DNA of 64,000 nt from Methylomonas koyamae (GCF_019669905.1 NZ_AP019777.1:1550001-1614000), one strand, 5' to 3'; positions 47,054 to 57,186 are shown, numbered from the stretch's first letter. The notes: generated by a model from the sequence alone, not told the origin. Translations and numbers: made by a program.

Positions 47054-50000
47054 TTAATAGTGGGGAAATTTTAACCGGATGCGGCAACCCTGACCAACGC
47101 TACTTTCCACGGCAATGGTGCCACCATTGTCTTGCACCAGGCGCCGTGTCACCGATAAGCCCAGGCCGGTACCTTTGCCGGGAGGTTTGGTGGTAAAGAA
47201 CGGATCGAACATACGGTTTTGCACTTCGTCGCTGATGCCGGGACCATTATCGGTTACCGTCAACTCTAGCATTTTTTCCGCCGCAGTCGCCGAGATTTCA
47301 ATCACCGGCTGTTCGCGGCCGGCCAAGGCGTCGCGGGCGTTAATCAGCAGATTCAGCAGGATCTGCTGCAGGCTTTCCGCGCTGCATCCGATGTTGGGTA
47401 AACCTGCCGGCAGCTCCTTACGCACCTCCACGCCGGCCTTGCGCAGTTCCGCGCCGATCAACAGCAGGGTTTGCTCCAAGACTTCCGCCAGCGAGCAACT
47501 GCCGATTTGCGCGGTTTGGTTGTGCATGAACACCAGCATGTTCGAAACGATGTTTTTGATCCGCTGGATTTGTTGCATCGCCTGCTGCAGGATGTGTTTG
47601 GATTTCGGATCTTCGCTGCGCTCGGCGGCAAATTCGACGAAATTCATCAGCCCCATCAGCGGGTTGTTGATTTCGTGGGCGACGCCGCCGACCAACGTGC
47701 CCAAGGCGGACAGTTTTTCCATCTGCAGCATGTGATCCTGGTTTTCCTGCAATTGTTTGTAGGCTTGGCGGGTCTGTTCCAGTAAGCGGGCATTTTCCAA
47801 CGAGATCGCCGCCTGGGCGGTCAGCAATTCGGTCATGCCGATTTTTTCCGGCGTGAATACGCCGTCGGCCAGCCGGTTTTCCAGGTAGAGCAAGCCGATC
47901 AGTTCGGTCTGCTTGACCACCGGCAGGCATAAAATCGAACGCAGGCCGTAAGCGGCGACTTCCGGCGCGTTTTGAAAATCGCCTTCGCTGCCGGCGTCGC
48001 GCAGCACGACTTTTTCCCGGGTCCGGTGCACATAATTGACGATGGCCCGGCAAACGCCCTGGGCTTGGTTCAGACTGTAATGGGTTTTGGCGATCGAGCG
48101 CTTTTTGCCGGCGTGCTGTTCCGCGGCAATGCACAATTCTTCGCCCTGGCCGATCAGCAAATAGGCATGTTGGGCCCCGGAACTTTCCAGTACCACCGCC
48201 AAAATTTTCTGCATCAGTTGGGTCAGATCGATCTCAGCCGATAATGCCATCGCCGATTTCATCAAATAATTGATATCCAGATTCGGCAGCGTCGCCGCGG
48301 CGGGTTCCGATTTGGCAGTGTGGCGGGCGCCGGTTTCCGGGTGGACGTAGGGGTGGCGTTCCTGCAGCCGTTTGCCCAACGCATCGGCCCGGCACAACCG
48401 GTAATGGCGGCGGGCTTCGCCGTAGTAAAGCTCGGCGTCCCCCAAACGCTGTTTGACCAATAAGTCGGCTAACGCTTCGTAAAGATGGCCGGCCAACAAG
48501 CCGTATTGGTATTCCAGAGCCAGTGCGATGGCGTCCAGATATAAATTGCGCGCTTCCCGGTACTGTTGCTGGCGTAGCGCGATTTCGGCGTGAATCAGCG
48601 CCAGGTAAGGTTGCAGCAGCGGCCCCAGTGCGGCCCAGGTTTCCAGTTGGCTCAGCAGCGGGGCGATCTCCCGGTCGATTTCCGGCCAATCCAGCGGTTC
48701 CGGCAGGCGCAGACGGTTCAGAATGCGGAACGCGTACCACATCCGCTTCAACACGTTGTCGGTCAGGCCGTGCAGGTAATGTTCCACCTCAGCCAGGGAT
48801 TTGGCGGCCGCGTTATACTCGCCAAGGTAATACTGGGCAAAACCCAGCAACACGAAATAACTGCCGGAGGCCGCAACATAGTTGTTTTCCGCCCAATGCC
48901 GCAACGTGGCCTGCATGTCGATGGCCGGCCGTTCCGGTTTCAGCGGCGTCACCCAGCCGGCCAATACCGCCTCGGCCAGGCCGACCGAAAACGACAATTG
49001 GTTTTTGCCGGAAAATTGCAGGCATTCTTCCGCGGCTTCCTCGACCCAGCGCAGATTTTTGCCCTGAACTTGCAGATTCCACATCAGCGGGCCGTAGGAC
49101 AGGCCGGCGTTGTACAGGTCGCCGCAGTTTTTTCCGCACTGTATGGCTTTTTGCGCGTATTCGACGATTTGGGCCGGATGGCTGCGCGAATGCATATTGC
49201 ACCAGACGATGCCGTTCATGCCGCGGGTGGCGCCGAACGTATTCGGGTATTTGGCGCACAGGTCGTGCGCCAGATCCTGGTATTTGAAGGCTTGGTCGAA
49301 GCGGCCCTGTTCCCCCAGGTTCAAGCCCATGATCGAAAACGAGTAAATCACCGATTCGTCCATGCCGCCTTCCAGGCAATGCAGCGTCGACTGTGCTGCA
49401 GACAAATACAGTTGCGGCACCAGGCCGCACATGTACAAATCCGGGATCAACTCGCTATAAAAAGCCAGCTCGATTTTGCTTTGCCGCTGTTCGGTGAACG
49501 GCATATTCAATATGGCTTGCCAGACGTCGCCGCAGCGGTCGATGCGCGCCATCAGCTCCAACATGCGTTGCCGGGCCGCGCCGGCGTCGTCGGGGATGGA
49601 TTTGCCGAAATAGGCCAGACCGCGGTTGGCGGTGGCGATGGCTTGCTTGAAATTGCCGAACGAAGACAGCGAGGTGGTTTGCTCGGCCAAAGCCTCGGCT
49701 TTGTCCAGGTCGCTGACCGCGCGCTCGATCAAACTGTTCAGCAGCGCCTCCGAGCTCTCGTAGCGGCCGCACATCAGATGGGTTTTGGCCAGGCGTTGGT
49801 AAATCCTGAAAGTCAGCGGGTAGGCCGCTTCCCAGCTATCTTCCGGCAAATAATCGCGGGCTTTTTGGAAAAACTCGTTGGCGGCGTCGCCGGCCAGTGC
49901 ATCAAGGGCTTTGTTGCCGGCCTGGAAATTGATGTCGACCAGCCAATACGCCGTTTCTTGGTCCAGTAGCTCCGGCCGGCCGCGGTTCAGGTGCGCGGCG

Positions 50001-52180
50001 ATGGTAAACAGGTTGTCCAGGCTTTGCAGATCGCCGCCGACCGGGACGGCGCGCATCAGGCGGTGGCCGATACGCCAGTGAATGTCGGGCCGGACCGCGG
50101 GATCGACCTGTTGCAACACGGCTTCTTGCACCCGGTCGTGGACGAACTGCAGATCGGCCTTGTTTTCCAGCAGCAGGCCGGAACTCAATACCGGCTTCAA
50201 CGCTTCGAACAAGGCTTCGATGCGCAGGTCCATCACCAGTGCCAGTTCCTCGACGCTGAAACGGTTGCCCATGCAGGCGCAATGTTGCAATACTCGCAGC
50301 GTCTCCGCCGGCAACTTGCGCACCTTGGCACCGAACAGTTCGACTACGCTGGCCGGCATCCGCGATTCGCGGATGCGCTGCATGTCCCAGCGCCAAAAGC
50401 GGTTGGCGTCGGTGTTGAGCAAACCTTCGTTATAGAGCCAGGCCAAGCTTTCGCTGACGAACAGCGGATTGCCTTCGGTCAGATGGGCGATGAATTCGGC
50501 CAGTTTTGCCGTCGCCGCCAACGGCGAATCCAGGATATAGGCCACCATTTCGTGGCAGTCGGCGTCGCTCAGCGCTTCCAGCCGGATTTCCCGCAGCGGC
50601 CCGTCCAGTTCGCGGACGTTGCGGATCAATTTGGTCAGCGGGTGGGCGCTGTCGACTTCGTTGTGGCGGTAGGCGCCGATGAAAAATAAGAAGGGGTGTT
50701 CGCGGTGGTTGGCGAACAGGTTTTGCAGAAAGTCGAAACTGGCGCTATCGCACCATTGCAAATCGTCGATGAACAACACCAGCGGATTCTCGGCGCTGGC
50801 CAGACAGGCCAGGAAGCGGCCGAACAAATTGTTGAAGCGGTGGCGGGCTTCCATCGGCGGCAGATGCGCCGGCTCGGGTTGCGGGCCGATGATGAATTCC
50901 AATTCCGGTGCCGCGTCGATGATCACACCGCCGTTGTGTTCCACCGCCTCCAGGATTTTGTCGCGCCACTGGCGGAGTTGGGCGTCGCTTTCGGTCAAAA
51001 AAGTGCGGATCAGATTGCGCAGGGCTTGGATCAGCGAGCTGTATGGGATGTTCTTCTGGTACTGGTCGAATTTGCCCGATGTGAAATAACCGCGGTTTTT
51101 GACCAGCGGCTTTTGCAACTCCTGGATCAAGCGGGTTTTGCCGATGCCGGACAGTCCGGAAATGAACACCGACCGGAACTGGCCGCGGCCGACTTGTTCG
51201 TATTCGCCGCGGATCAATTCGCTTTCGGCCTGGCGGTCGACCATTTTCGAAATGAAAATCACCCGCCGGCTGCGGTCGTGTTGGCCGATGGCAAAATCAC
51301 CGACTGCGGCTCCGCTAGCGTGCTCCTTTTGGCAGCGCAACAAATCGGCCAGCAGGCCGGATGCGCTTTGGTAGCGTTTCTCCGGTTGCTTCAGCGTCAG
51401 TTTGGCGACGATCTCGCTCAGCGGGCGCGGTACGCCGGGGCAAATGTCGTGGACTTTGACCGCTTCCTCGGCCAGGTGTGAGTGGATCAATTCCAACGGG
51501 TCGTTGGAAAAAAACGGCAGCCGGCCGGTCAGCAACTCGTAGAACACGATGCCGAGCGAGTACAGGTCGGTCGAGAAGTCCACCCGGTAATTGATTCGGC
51601 CGGATTGCTCGGGCGAGGTATAGGCCAGCGTGTTGCGGACGAACTCCGGATCGTAGATGAAATGGCTGACGTCGCGAATGTCCAGCGGTGTGATGAAGTC
51701 GGTCAAACGCAGGTTCAGATTGCCGTTGTGGATCAGAATGTTGTTCGGTTTGATGCCGCCGTGGGTGATGCCGGCATCGTGGACCGCCTGCAGGGTTTCG
51801 GCCAGCGCGCAGGCCAGCGTGAAAAAATCGCCGAGTTGCACGGCTTGCCTTAACGCAGCCCAATGGTTGAGCGGCTGGCCGTTGAACCAGGGTTGGACGA
51901 TGAATTGTTCGCCGTCGTCGGATTCCAAGGCCAGCGGCGTGCTGACCCGGGCGTCGTGCAAGACTTTCAGCCGCTCGATTTTCTGCCGCAAATGGCGGGA
52001 TTGGTCTTCCCAGCTCGACAGCAGTTTCAGGCATTTGATTACCAGCGGATACTCGGGCACGTGCTTGTGGTAGCCCTTGTAAACCGCGGCTTGCAGGCTT
52101 TCGCCCAGTTTTTCGGTCAATACGTAGCTCTCCAGATAGGGAGCGCCGGCCAGCCGCGGGGTAGGTGCTGATTCGATCAT
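47054..52180 (-). CDS. Kinase-like/AAA ATPase/GAF/histidine kinase fusion
   Basis: A 1708-residue protein. A Ser/Thr kinase-like domain (about 18-285) has VIKCLKL for the ATP lysine but HGGIKPNN in place of HRDLKPxN, and LTDFITP for DFG, so the catalytic Asp is gone. An AAA/PF13191-type ATPase follows (SGLSGIGKTRLIQ near 350, LVLFIDDLQWCD near 470), then a long helical repeat region (about 700-1290), GAF (about 1330-1460), and a histidine kinase (H-box GGVAHEINNPLMG near 1500; DNGPGISDE, GKGTGLGLSV). It is the first gene of the relay operon and the probable phosphodonor for receiver-KaiB. Confidence 0.92.
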   Translation of the reverse strand: MIESAPTPRLAGAPYLESYVLTEKLGESLQAAVYKGYHKHVPEYPLVIKCLKLLSSWEDQSRHLRQKIERLKVLHDARVSTPLALESDDGEQFIVQPWFNGQPLNHWAALRQAVQLGDFFTLACALAETLQAVHDAGITHGGIKPNNILIHNGNLNLRLTDFITPLDIRDVSHFIYDPEFVRNTLAYTSPEQSGRINYRVDFSTDLYSLGIVFYELLTGRLPFFSNDPLELIHSHLAEEAVKVHDICPGVPRPLSEIVAKLTLKQPEKRYQSASGLLADLLRCQKEHASGAAVGDFAIGQHDRSRRVIFISKMVDRQAESELIRGEYEQVGRGQFRSVFISGLSGIGKTRLIQELQKPLVKNRGYFTSGKFDQYQKNIPYSSLIQALRNLIRTFLTESDAQLRQWRDKILEAVEHNGGVIIDAAPELEFIIGPQPEPAHLPPMEARHRFNNLFGRFLACLASAENPLVLFIDDLQWCDSASFDFLQNLFANHREHPFLFFIGAYRHNEVDSAHPLTKLIRNVRELDGPLREIRLEALSDADCHEMVAYILDSPLAATAKLAEFIAHLTEGNPLFVSESLAWLYNEGLLNTDANRFWRWDMQRIRESRMPASVVELFGAKVRKLPAETLRVLQHCACMGNRFSVEELALVMDLRIEALFEALKPVLSSGLLLENKADLQFVHDRVQEAVLQQVDPAVRPDIHWRIGHRLMRAVPVGGDLQSLDNLFTIAAHLNRGRPELLDQETAYWLVDINFQAGNKALDALAGDAANEFFQKARDYLPEDSWEAAYPLTFRIYQRLAKTHLMCGRYESSEALLNSLIERAVSDLDKAEALAEQTTSLSSFGNFKQAIATANRGLAYFGKSIPDDAGAARQRMLELMARIDRCGDVWQAILNMPFTEQRQSKIELAFYSELIPDLYMCGLVPQLYLSAAQSTLHCLEGGMDESVIYSFSIMGLNLGEQGRFDQAFKYQDLAHDLCAKYPNTFGATRGMNGIVWCNMHSRSHPAQIVEYAQKAIQCGKNCGDLYNAGLSYGPLMWNLQVQGKNLRWVEEAAEECLQFSGKNQLSFSVGLAEAVLAGWVTPLKPERPAIDMQATLRHWAENNYVAASGSYFVLLGFAQYYLGEYNAAAKSLAEVEHYLHGLTDNVLKRMWYAFRILNRLRLPEPLDWPEIDREIAPLLSQLETWAALGPLLQPYLALIHAEIALRQQQYREARNLYLDAIALALEYQYGLLAGHLYEALADLLVKQRLGDAELYYGEARRHYRLCRADALGKRLQERHPYVHPETGARHTAKSEPAAATLPNLDINYLMKSAMALSAEIDLTQLMQKILAVVLESSGAQHAYLLIGQGEELCIAAEQHAGKKRSIAKTHYSLNQAQGVCRAIVNYVHRTREKVVLRDAGSEGDFQNAPEVAAYGLRSILCLPVVKQTELIGLLYLENRLADGVFTPEKIGMTELLTAQAAISLENARLLEQTRQAYKQLQENQDHMLQMEKLSALGTLVGGVAHEINNPLMGLMNFVEFAAERSEDPKSKHILQQAMQQIQRIKNIVSNMLVFMHNQTAQIGSCSLAEVLEQTLLLIGAELRKAGVEVRKELPAGLPNIGCSAESLQQILLNLLINARDALAGREQPVIEISATAAEKMLELTVTDNGPGISDEVQNRMFDPFFTTKPPGKGTGLGLSVTRRLVQDNGGTIAVESSVGQGCRIRLKFPHY

Positions 52181-52301
52181 AGGCGGATAAAGCTGAAATA
52201 AACCGAAATCGGTGACGGATGTTAATGCGATTCGCCGGCTAAAAACAGACCGGGCTTGTTTTATAATCGCGGCCGTTTCTCAATCCGTACAGGAGTCAAT
52301 T

Positions 52302-52868
52302 ATGGCCGCTACCGCCTCCACGATGTTGCCGCTCGGCACCATTGCCCCCGATTTCCGCTTGCCCGACAGCGTCACCGGCCGCGAGTTCGCGTTGCAGGAT
52401 TTGCGCGGCGAGCGGGCGACGCTGGTGATGTTTATCTGCAACCATTGCCCCTACGTGTTGCACGTCAAACAACAATTGATCGCGATCGCCCGCGAATATG
52501 CTGCGGCCGGCGTCGCGACGATCGCCATCAGCGCCAACGACATCGCCAATTATCCGGAGGATGCCCCGGACAAAATGCAAGCGATGATGGCCGAGTGGGG
52601 CAATCCGTTTGCCGCCTACCTGTACGACGAAAGCCAGGCGGTGGCCAAGGCTTACCAGGCGGCATGCACGCCGGACATCTATTTGTTCGATGCCGGGCTG
52701 GCCTGCGTCTACCGCGGCCGGCTGGATGCGGCGACGCCGAAGAACGCCGAGCCGGTTACCGGCGCCGATTTGCGCAACGCGCTGGATAATCTGTTGGCCG
52801 GCCGGCCGATCGGCGCCGAGCAAATCCCCAGCATCGGCTGCAACATCAAGTGGAAGCCGGCCGAATAA
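52302..52868 (+). CDS. Thioredoxin-like family protein (AhpC/TSA type)
   Basis: A 188-residue protein. APDFRLPDSVTGREFALQDL and TLVMFICNHCPYVLHVK show a thioredoxin fold with CxxC (CNHC), and PDIYLFDAG gives the cis-Pro loop. The family is mostly annotated as thioredoxin family or redoxin; a peroxiredoxin role is possible. ATG 52302 has AGGAG upstream. Divergent from the large kinase gene. Confidence 0.9.
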   Translation: MAATASTMLPLGTIAPDFRLPDSVTGREFALQDLRGERATLVMFICNHCPYVLHVKQQLIAIAREYAAAGVATIAISANDIANYPEDAPDKMQAMMAEWGNPFAAYLYDESQAVAKAYQAACTPDIYLFDAGLACVYRGRLDAATPKNAEPVTGADLRNALDNLLAGRPIGAEQIPSIGCNIKWKPAE

Positions 52869-52881
52869 TGTCGGCGCCGGG

Positions 52882-54459
52882 CTAATCCGTTTTGTCGTCG
52901 AATTGCTCGACCATCATGTCCAGTTCTTTGCTCAACTCGGATACGCTGCCGCTGGCTGCGCTGGCCAGGTTGGCGTGATTGGTGGTTTCGCGCGATAAGG
53001 TGCCGATCGCTTCCACGGTGCGGGAGATGTCTTCCGCCACGGCATGTTGCTGCTCCGCTGCGCTGGCGATTTGCACGATCATGTCGTTGATCACGCCCAC
53101 CGAACGTCCGGTTTCCTGCAACAGTTGCGTCGAATTCTTGCCTTGCGCCGCGCCGGAGGCGGCCAGTTCGCGGACCTTGGCCATTTCCCGCACCGCATTG
53201 TCGGCGCCGCCGCGCAAGGCTTCGATCATTTTATGGATTTGTTCGGTCGAGTTTTGGGTGCGGCCGGCCAAGGTGCGCACTTCGTCGGCTACCACCGCGA
53301 AGCCGCGGCCCTGTTCGCCGGCGCGCGCCGCCTCGATTGCGGCATTCAACGCCAGCAGGTTGGTCTGTTCGGCAATGCCCTGGATCACGTCTAATACGCC
53401 GCCGATTTGTTTGCTGCGGTCGGCCAGAACCTGGATCACCGCTTCGGCTTGGTCGACGGCGGCCGCCAGCCGATTGATCATCTCTATGCTGTCGTTGACC
53501 CGCGCCAGCGTATCCTGAGATTGGCGGTTGACGTCGTTAGTGGCTTGCGCGGCCTGGGCCGCACTGCGCGCGACTTCGCTGACCGTCGCGCTCATTTGGT
53601 GGATCGCCGCTGCCACCTGTTCGATTTCCCCCATTTGTCGGGCCATGGCCAGATTGACGCTTTTCACGGCGCGGTCGCTGGCTTCGGCCTTTTCCGCCAA
53701 CGGTTCGGTGGCTTGAATCAGGCGGCGGATGATGGTTCTGGACTTGGCTTTGAGCAATTTGATCGCCAACAGCAGTTGGCCCACTTCGCCGGCATCGTCG
53801 GTGTAGACCTGCTGCATCAACGGGTTGCGGATAATGTCGCCGGCTTCGCCGGCGGCGGCTTTTAACGGCCGCAGTGCCAACGCGCTCCAGACATAGGCCG
53901 GCACTGCCGTGGCGGCGAAGGCCATGGCTGCTGCGGTGGGCGAGATCGTGCCGGCCAAGACCAATCCGGCGCAGCCGGCGGCTTGGATCGCGGCAAAGCC
54001 CAGAGCCAGTCTGGCCGATAGGCTGGAGCCGCGGCCGGCTGCGGCGTTTTTGCCGGCGTTCAATTGCCGGTAGATGGCGTCGGCGCGGGCAACGCAAGCG
54101 GCATTCGGTTTGACCCTGACCGACTCGTAGCCGACGATGTTGCCGTTGGCGAAACGCGGCGTTACGAAAGCATCCACCCAATAATGGTCGCCGTTTTTGC
54201 AGCGGTTTTTGACGATGCCCATCCAGGGTCGGCCGCTTTTAATGGTTTGCCACAAATCGGCGAAAGCGGCCGGCGGCATGTCTGGATGGCGGACGACGTT
54301 ATGGCTTTTGCCGATCAGCTCGTCTTGGCCGAATCCGCTGATTTTTAGAAAATCCTGGTTGATGTAACTGATCGCGCCGGCCGGATTGGTGGCCGAGGTG
54401 ATGGTGGCTTCCGGGCTGTAAGAGATTTCCCGCTGAGTAACCGGTTGATTGTTTTTCAT
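52882..54459 (-). CDS. Aer-like methyl-accepting chemotaxis protein
   Basis: A 525-residue receptor. N-terminal PAS (about 15-115) with [17 protein letters not shown] and [18 protein letters not shown], the Aer-type FAD-binding pattern; a pair of hydrophobic segments at about 155-195; a HAMP-like part; and a signalling coiled coil centred on [19 protein letters not shown], the methyl-accepting hairpin tip. Predicted redox or oxygen sensing for the flagellar motor. Convergent with the thioredoxin-like gene. Confidence 0.9.
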   Translation of the reverse strand: MKNNQPVTQREISYSPEATITSATNPAGAISYINQDFLKISGFGQDELIGKSHNVVRHPDMPPAAFADLWQTIKSGRPWMGIVKNRCKNGDHYWVDAFVTPRFANGNIVGYESVRVKPNAACVARADAIYRQLNAGKNAAAGRGSSLSARLALGFAAIQAAGCAGLVLAGTISPTAAAMAFAATAVPAYVWSALALRPLKAAAGEAGDIIRNPLMQQVYTDDAGEVGQLLLAIKLLKAKSRTIIRRLIQATEPLAEKAEASDRAVKSVNLAMARQMGEIEQVAAAIHQMSATVSEVARSAAQAAQATNDVNRQSQDTLARVNDSIEMINRLAAAVDQAEAVIQVLADRSKQIGGVLDVIQGIAEQTNLLALNAAIEAARAGEQGRGFAVVADEVRTLAGRTQNSTEQIHKMIEALRGGADNAVREMAKVRELAASGAAQGKNSTQLLQETGRSVGVINDMIVQIASAAEQQHAVAEDISRTVEAIGTLSRETTNHANLASAASGSVSELSKELDMMVEQFDDKTD

Positions 54460-54568
54460 CGTTCTTCTTGTTATTCGGTTCCGGGTGGACAGGGCTTTTA
54501 ACCGGGGGCATCGGTCGCTGCCTGCGTTGCGGCGGCTGCGGTCCGGAACCGGGGTCGAACCCGTTAGA

Positions 54569-54674
54569 GCCCCCTTCGGCCATTATAGGCCACGGCCTGC
54601 ATTTGCCAACGCCGATTTTTTGCCAGTGCCAAGACATGCACTATGCTTGGTCCGATAATTTAACCGAAGGGGGC
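54569..54674 (+). promoter_or_regulatory. Inverted repeat that includes the DUF898 ribosome binding site
   Basis: GCCCCCTTCGG at 54569-54579 and its exact reverse complement CCGAAGGGGGC at 54664-54674, whose right arm contains the AAGGGGG binding site 5 bases before ATG 54680. A third segment, GGGGGC at 54504-54509, could pair with the left arm instead. If one transcript spans all three, the arms could switch translation. A promoter that may start between the arms would break this. Confidence 0.35.
54620..54647 (+). promoter_or_regulatory. Sigma-70-like promoter of the DUF898 operon
   Basis: TTGCCA at 54620-54625 and TATGCT at 54642-54647 with a 16-base spacer; transcription would begin near 54654, just before the ribosome binding site. 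Confidence 0.4.
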
Positions 54675-54679
54675 TTCAC

Positions 54680-55723
54680 ATGGCACAGCATCAGGCGCAG
54701 CCGCTGCCACTGCATTTCAGCGGTAGCGGCAGCGAGTATTTTCGACTTTGGATAGTCAATGTTGGCTTGAGTATCGCGACGCTCGGAATCTATTCGGCTT
54801 GGGCCAAGGTGCGGCGTAACCAGTATTTTTACCGGCACACCCGTCTGGCCGGAGCCGGTTTCGATTACCACGGCGAGCCCATAGCCATCTTGAAAGGCCG
54901 GTTGGCGGCGTTTGCCTTGTTTGCCGCTTATACCGCAGCCAGCAGCTTTGCACCAACCGCGGCGGCGTTCATTCTGATGTTGATTATGGCCTTGGCGCCT
55001 TGGCTGCTGGTGCGGTCGTTGCGGTTCAGAATGCACAATACCAGCTATCGCGGCTTGCGCTTTGCTTTTCGCGGCCGTACCGGGCCGGCTTATCTGGCGT
55101 TTTTGCTGTGGCCGCTGCTGGCCGGTCTCAGTTTGGGTTTGTTGTGGCCGTTCGCGCAGCAACGCATGGCGGCCTATACCCGCAACAACAGCAGCTACGG
55201 CAGCGCCGAATTCAGGTTTTCGGCAGGTGCCGGCGCTTATTACGCCATTTATTTAATGACGTTGATGTTGGGCGTGGTGCTGTTCGCCGGTTTGATGGTG
55301 TTGACCAGCATATTGGGCAGCAACGGCTGGTTCGCCGTGGAAGAGGGCCAGTTGACGGCGATGAGCCTGTTGCTGGCTGCGCTCGGCACTTATTTGGGGT
55401 TGCTGCTGTTTGCCTATCCCTATGTCACGGCGCGTTTGCAGAATCTGGTTTGGGGGGCGACGACGCTGGGCGAGCACCGTTTCGTGGCCAATGTCAGTGC
55501 CTACCAATTGTTGGGATTGATGCTGAGCAACGTCGTGTTGGTGGTGCTGACGCTGGGCTTGTACAAGCCGTTTGCCGATATCAGACTGGCGCGTTACCGG
55601 ATCGAACATCTGCACGTGCTGATGGAGGGCAATCCGGACGATTTCGTCGCCGGACTGCAGGCCGACGCTTCGGCGGCCGGCGACGAAATGGCCGAAATGT
55701 TCGATTTCGATATCGCCTTGTAA
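54680..55723 (+). CDS. YjgN/DUF898 family membrane protein
   Basis: A 347-residue membrane protein with about six to eight helices. LHFSGSGSEYFRLWIVNVGLSIATLGIYSAWAKVRRNQY is cut here to its key features: an FxGxxxEYFxxWIxN start and the GIYSAWAKVR(R)N(Q)YF end, the DUF898 signature, which recurs at about 290-315 (LGLYKPFADIRLARY). Function unknown. It abuts the M48 protease gene with no gap, an arrangement seen in many bacteria. Confidence 0.88.
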   Translation: MAQHQAQPLPLHFSGSGSEYFRLWIVNVGLSIATLGIYSAWAKVRRNQYFYRHTRLAGAGFDYHGEPIAILKGRLAAFALFAAYTAASSFAPTAAAFILMLIMALAPWLLVRSLRFRMHNTSYRGLRFAFRGRTGPAYLAFLLWPLLAGLSLGLLWPFAQQRMAAYTRNNSSYGSAEFRFSAGAGAYYAIYLMTLMLGVVLFAGLMVLTSILGSNGWFAVEEGQLTAMSLLLAALGTYLGLLLFAYPYVTARLQNLVWGATTLGEHRFVANVSAYQLLGLMLSNVVLVVLTLGLYKPFADIRLARYRIEHLHVLMEGNPDDFVAGLQADASAAGDEMAEMFDFDIAL

Positions 55724-56725
55724 ATGCGGGTAGCGGCGGTTTACTACGACGGGCGTAACGCCAAGGCCCATCCGGTTACATTGTGCTTGGAGGGCGACAA
55801 GCTGTTGTTGCAAGGTAAGGATGTGGTCCGCCGCGACGCGCTGGCCGGCCTTGACATTCAACCGCCGCTCGGCAGCACGCCGCGCGTGGTTTTGTTCGCC
55901 GACGGCGCCCGCTGCGAGGTGGCCGACAACCGCGGCTTTGCCGAGTTGTTTCCGGCTGCCGATAGCCGGGTGGCGGCGTTGGAGAATAGCTGGCGCTGGT
56001 CGGGCTTGGCCTTGTTACTGGTGTTGGCGACGGCCGGCGCCGGCTATCTGTGGGGCTTGCCCTATGCCGCACAAAACCTGGCGGAACGGATTCCGGCCGA
56101 ACTGGCCGCGGGCCTGGACCGCGAAGTTTTGGCCGACCTGGACGGTAAAGTATTGCAACCCAGCGGCTTAAGCCAGGATCGGCGGCGCGGACTCGAAGCC
56201 AAACTCGCGGCTTTGGTATTGCCCGATCCGGCCGTCCGGCCGGCCGGACTGGAATTTCGCGCCAGTGCCGAACTGGGTGCCAATGCCTTCGCCTTGCCGG
56301 GTGGGAGCGTGGTGGTATTGGACGCGCTGGTCGAATTGGCGGAAGACGACGCCGAAATCGTTGCGGTTTTGCTGCACGAGCTGGGGCATGTCGCCGGGCG
56401 CCATGCTCTGCGCCAGATGTTGCAGGCTTCGGCGGTCGGTCTGGCGATGGCTTGGTATCTCGGCGATTTCAGCAGTTTGCTGGCGGCGGCGCCGGCCTTG
56501 GCGCTGGAAGCGCGCTATTCCCGCGAGTTCGAACGCGATGCCGACAATTTTGCCGCCGAAACGCTGCGGGCGAACGGGCTTTCGGCTGGCCGCTTGGCCG
56601 ATATGCTGCTGAAATTGGAAACCGCCCGGCAAAGTCGCCTTGACGGAAAATTCGGCGCCGGTTTGGATTACCTGTCCAGCCACCCGAATAGCGAAGAACG
56701 TATCCAACGCCTGCGCAGCCAATGA
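55724..56725 (+). CDS. M48-family zinc metalloprotease
   Basis: A 333-residue membrane protease. One helix (about 88-108) follows an N-terminal domain of about 85 residues; the catalytic HExxH is in VLLHELGHVAGRH near 222, and FERDADNFAAE supplies the third zinc ligand. The likely site is the periplasmic face of the inner membrane, acting in protein quality control, as for HtpX and BepA relatives. The start codon follows the DUF898 stop directly, so they are coupled. Confidence 0.92.
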   Translation: MRVAAVYYDGRNAKAHPVTLCLEGDKLLLQGKDVVRRDALAGLDIQPPLGSTPRVVLFADGARCEVADNRGFAELFPAADSRVAALENSWRWSGLALLLVLATAGAGYLWGLPYAAQNLAERIPAELAAGLDREVLADLDGKVLQPSGLSQDRRRGLEAKLAALVLPDPAVRPAGLEFRASAELGANAFALPGGSVVVLDALVELAEDDAEIVAVLLHELGHVAGRHALRQMLQASAVGLAMAWYLGDFSSLLAAAPALALEARYSREFERDADNFAAETLRANGLSAGRLADMLLKLETARQSRLDGKFGAGLDYLSSHPNSEERIQRLRSQ

Positions 56726-56765
56726 AGCCGTTGCCGGCCATTAGAACCGCTGTGGAGACCACACT

Positions 56766-57182
56766 ATGAAACCATTTTATGGGCTGACGCTGGCCGCTTG
56801 GCTAGCCGCGGGCTGTTCTCAGCCCGTGCAACCGCAAACCGGGGAAGCCGGTGGCAGAATGCACCACGTCGCCGTGGTCTGGTTGAAACAGCCGGGAGAC
56901 CCGCAAGCCCGCCAGCGATACATCGAGGCCAGCCGGCCGCTGGCCCGATTGCAGGGGGTGGTGGCTTACGATGCCGGTACGCCGGCCGCAGTCCGGCGCG
57001 GCCGAGCCAATGCGGCGCTGGACGAAAGCTACGATGTCGCCGTTTCCGCCGTGTTCGAAAGCCGCCAGGCTTACCAGCAATTTTTGCAAGATCCGGAATA
57101 TCTGCGGGTCGCCCAGCAAGTGCTGCGGCCGTTGGTGGAAAAGTACAAACTCTACGAGTTCGCCGAGCCGGATAGGCCCTGA
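56766..57182 (+). CDS. Dabb-domain lipoprotein
   Basis: A 138-residue predicted lipoprotein (lipobox LAAGC near residue 17) carrying a stress-responsive A/B barrel: MHHVAVVWLK at the start, YDVAVSAVFESRQAYQQFLQ in the centre and a VEKYKLYEF end. The domain usually forms dimers; no catalytic role can be set. It follows the M48 gene by 40 bases and may share its transcript. Confidence 0.8.
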   Translation: MKPFYGLTLAAWLAAGCSQPVQPQTGEAGGRMHHVAVVWLKQPGDPQARQRYIEASRPLARLQGVVAYDAGTPAAVRRGRANAALDESYDVAVSAVFESRQAYQQFLQDPEYLRVAQQVLRPLVEKYKLYEFAEPDRP

Positions 57183-57186
57183 AGGT

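Noticed and set aside
54504..54574. tRNA or tmRNA-like element (GGGTTCGACCCC on the minus strand, closed by a GGGGGC/GCCCCC pair)
   Set aside because: Only a T-loop-like segment is present; no acceptor, D or anticodon arms can be drawn. Kept only as a possible structured leader.
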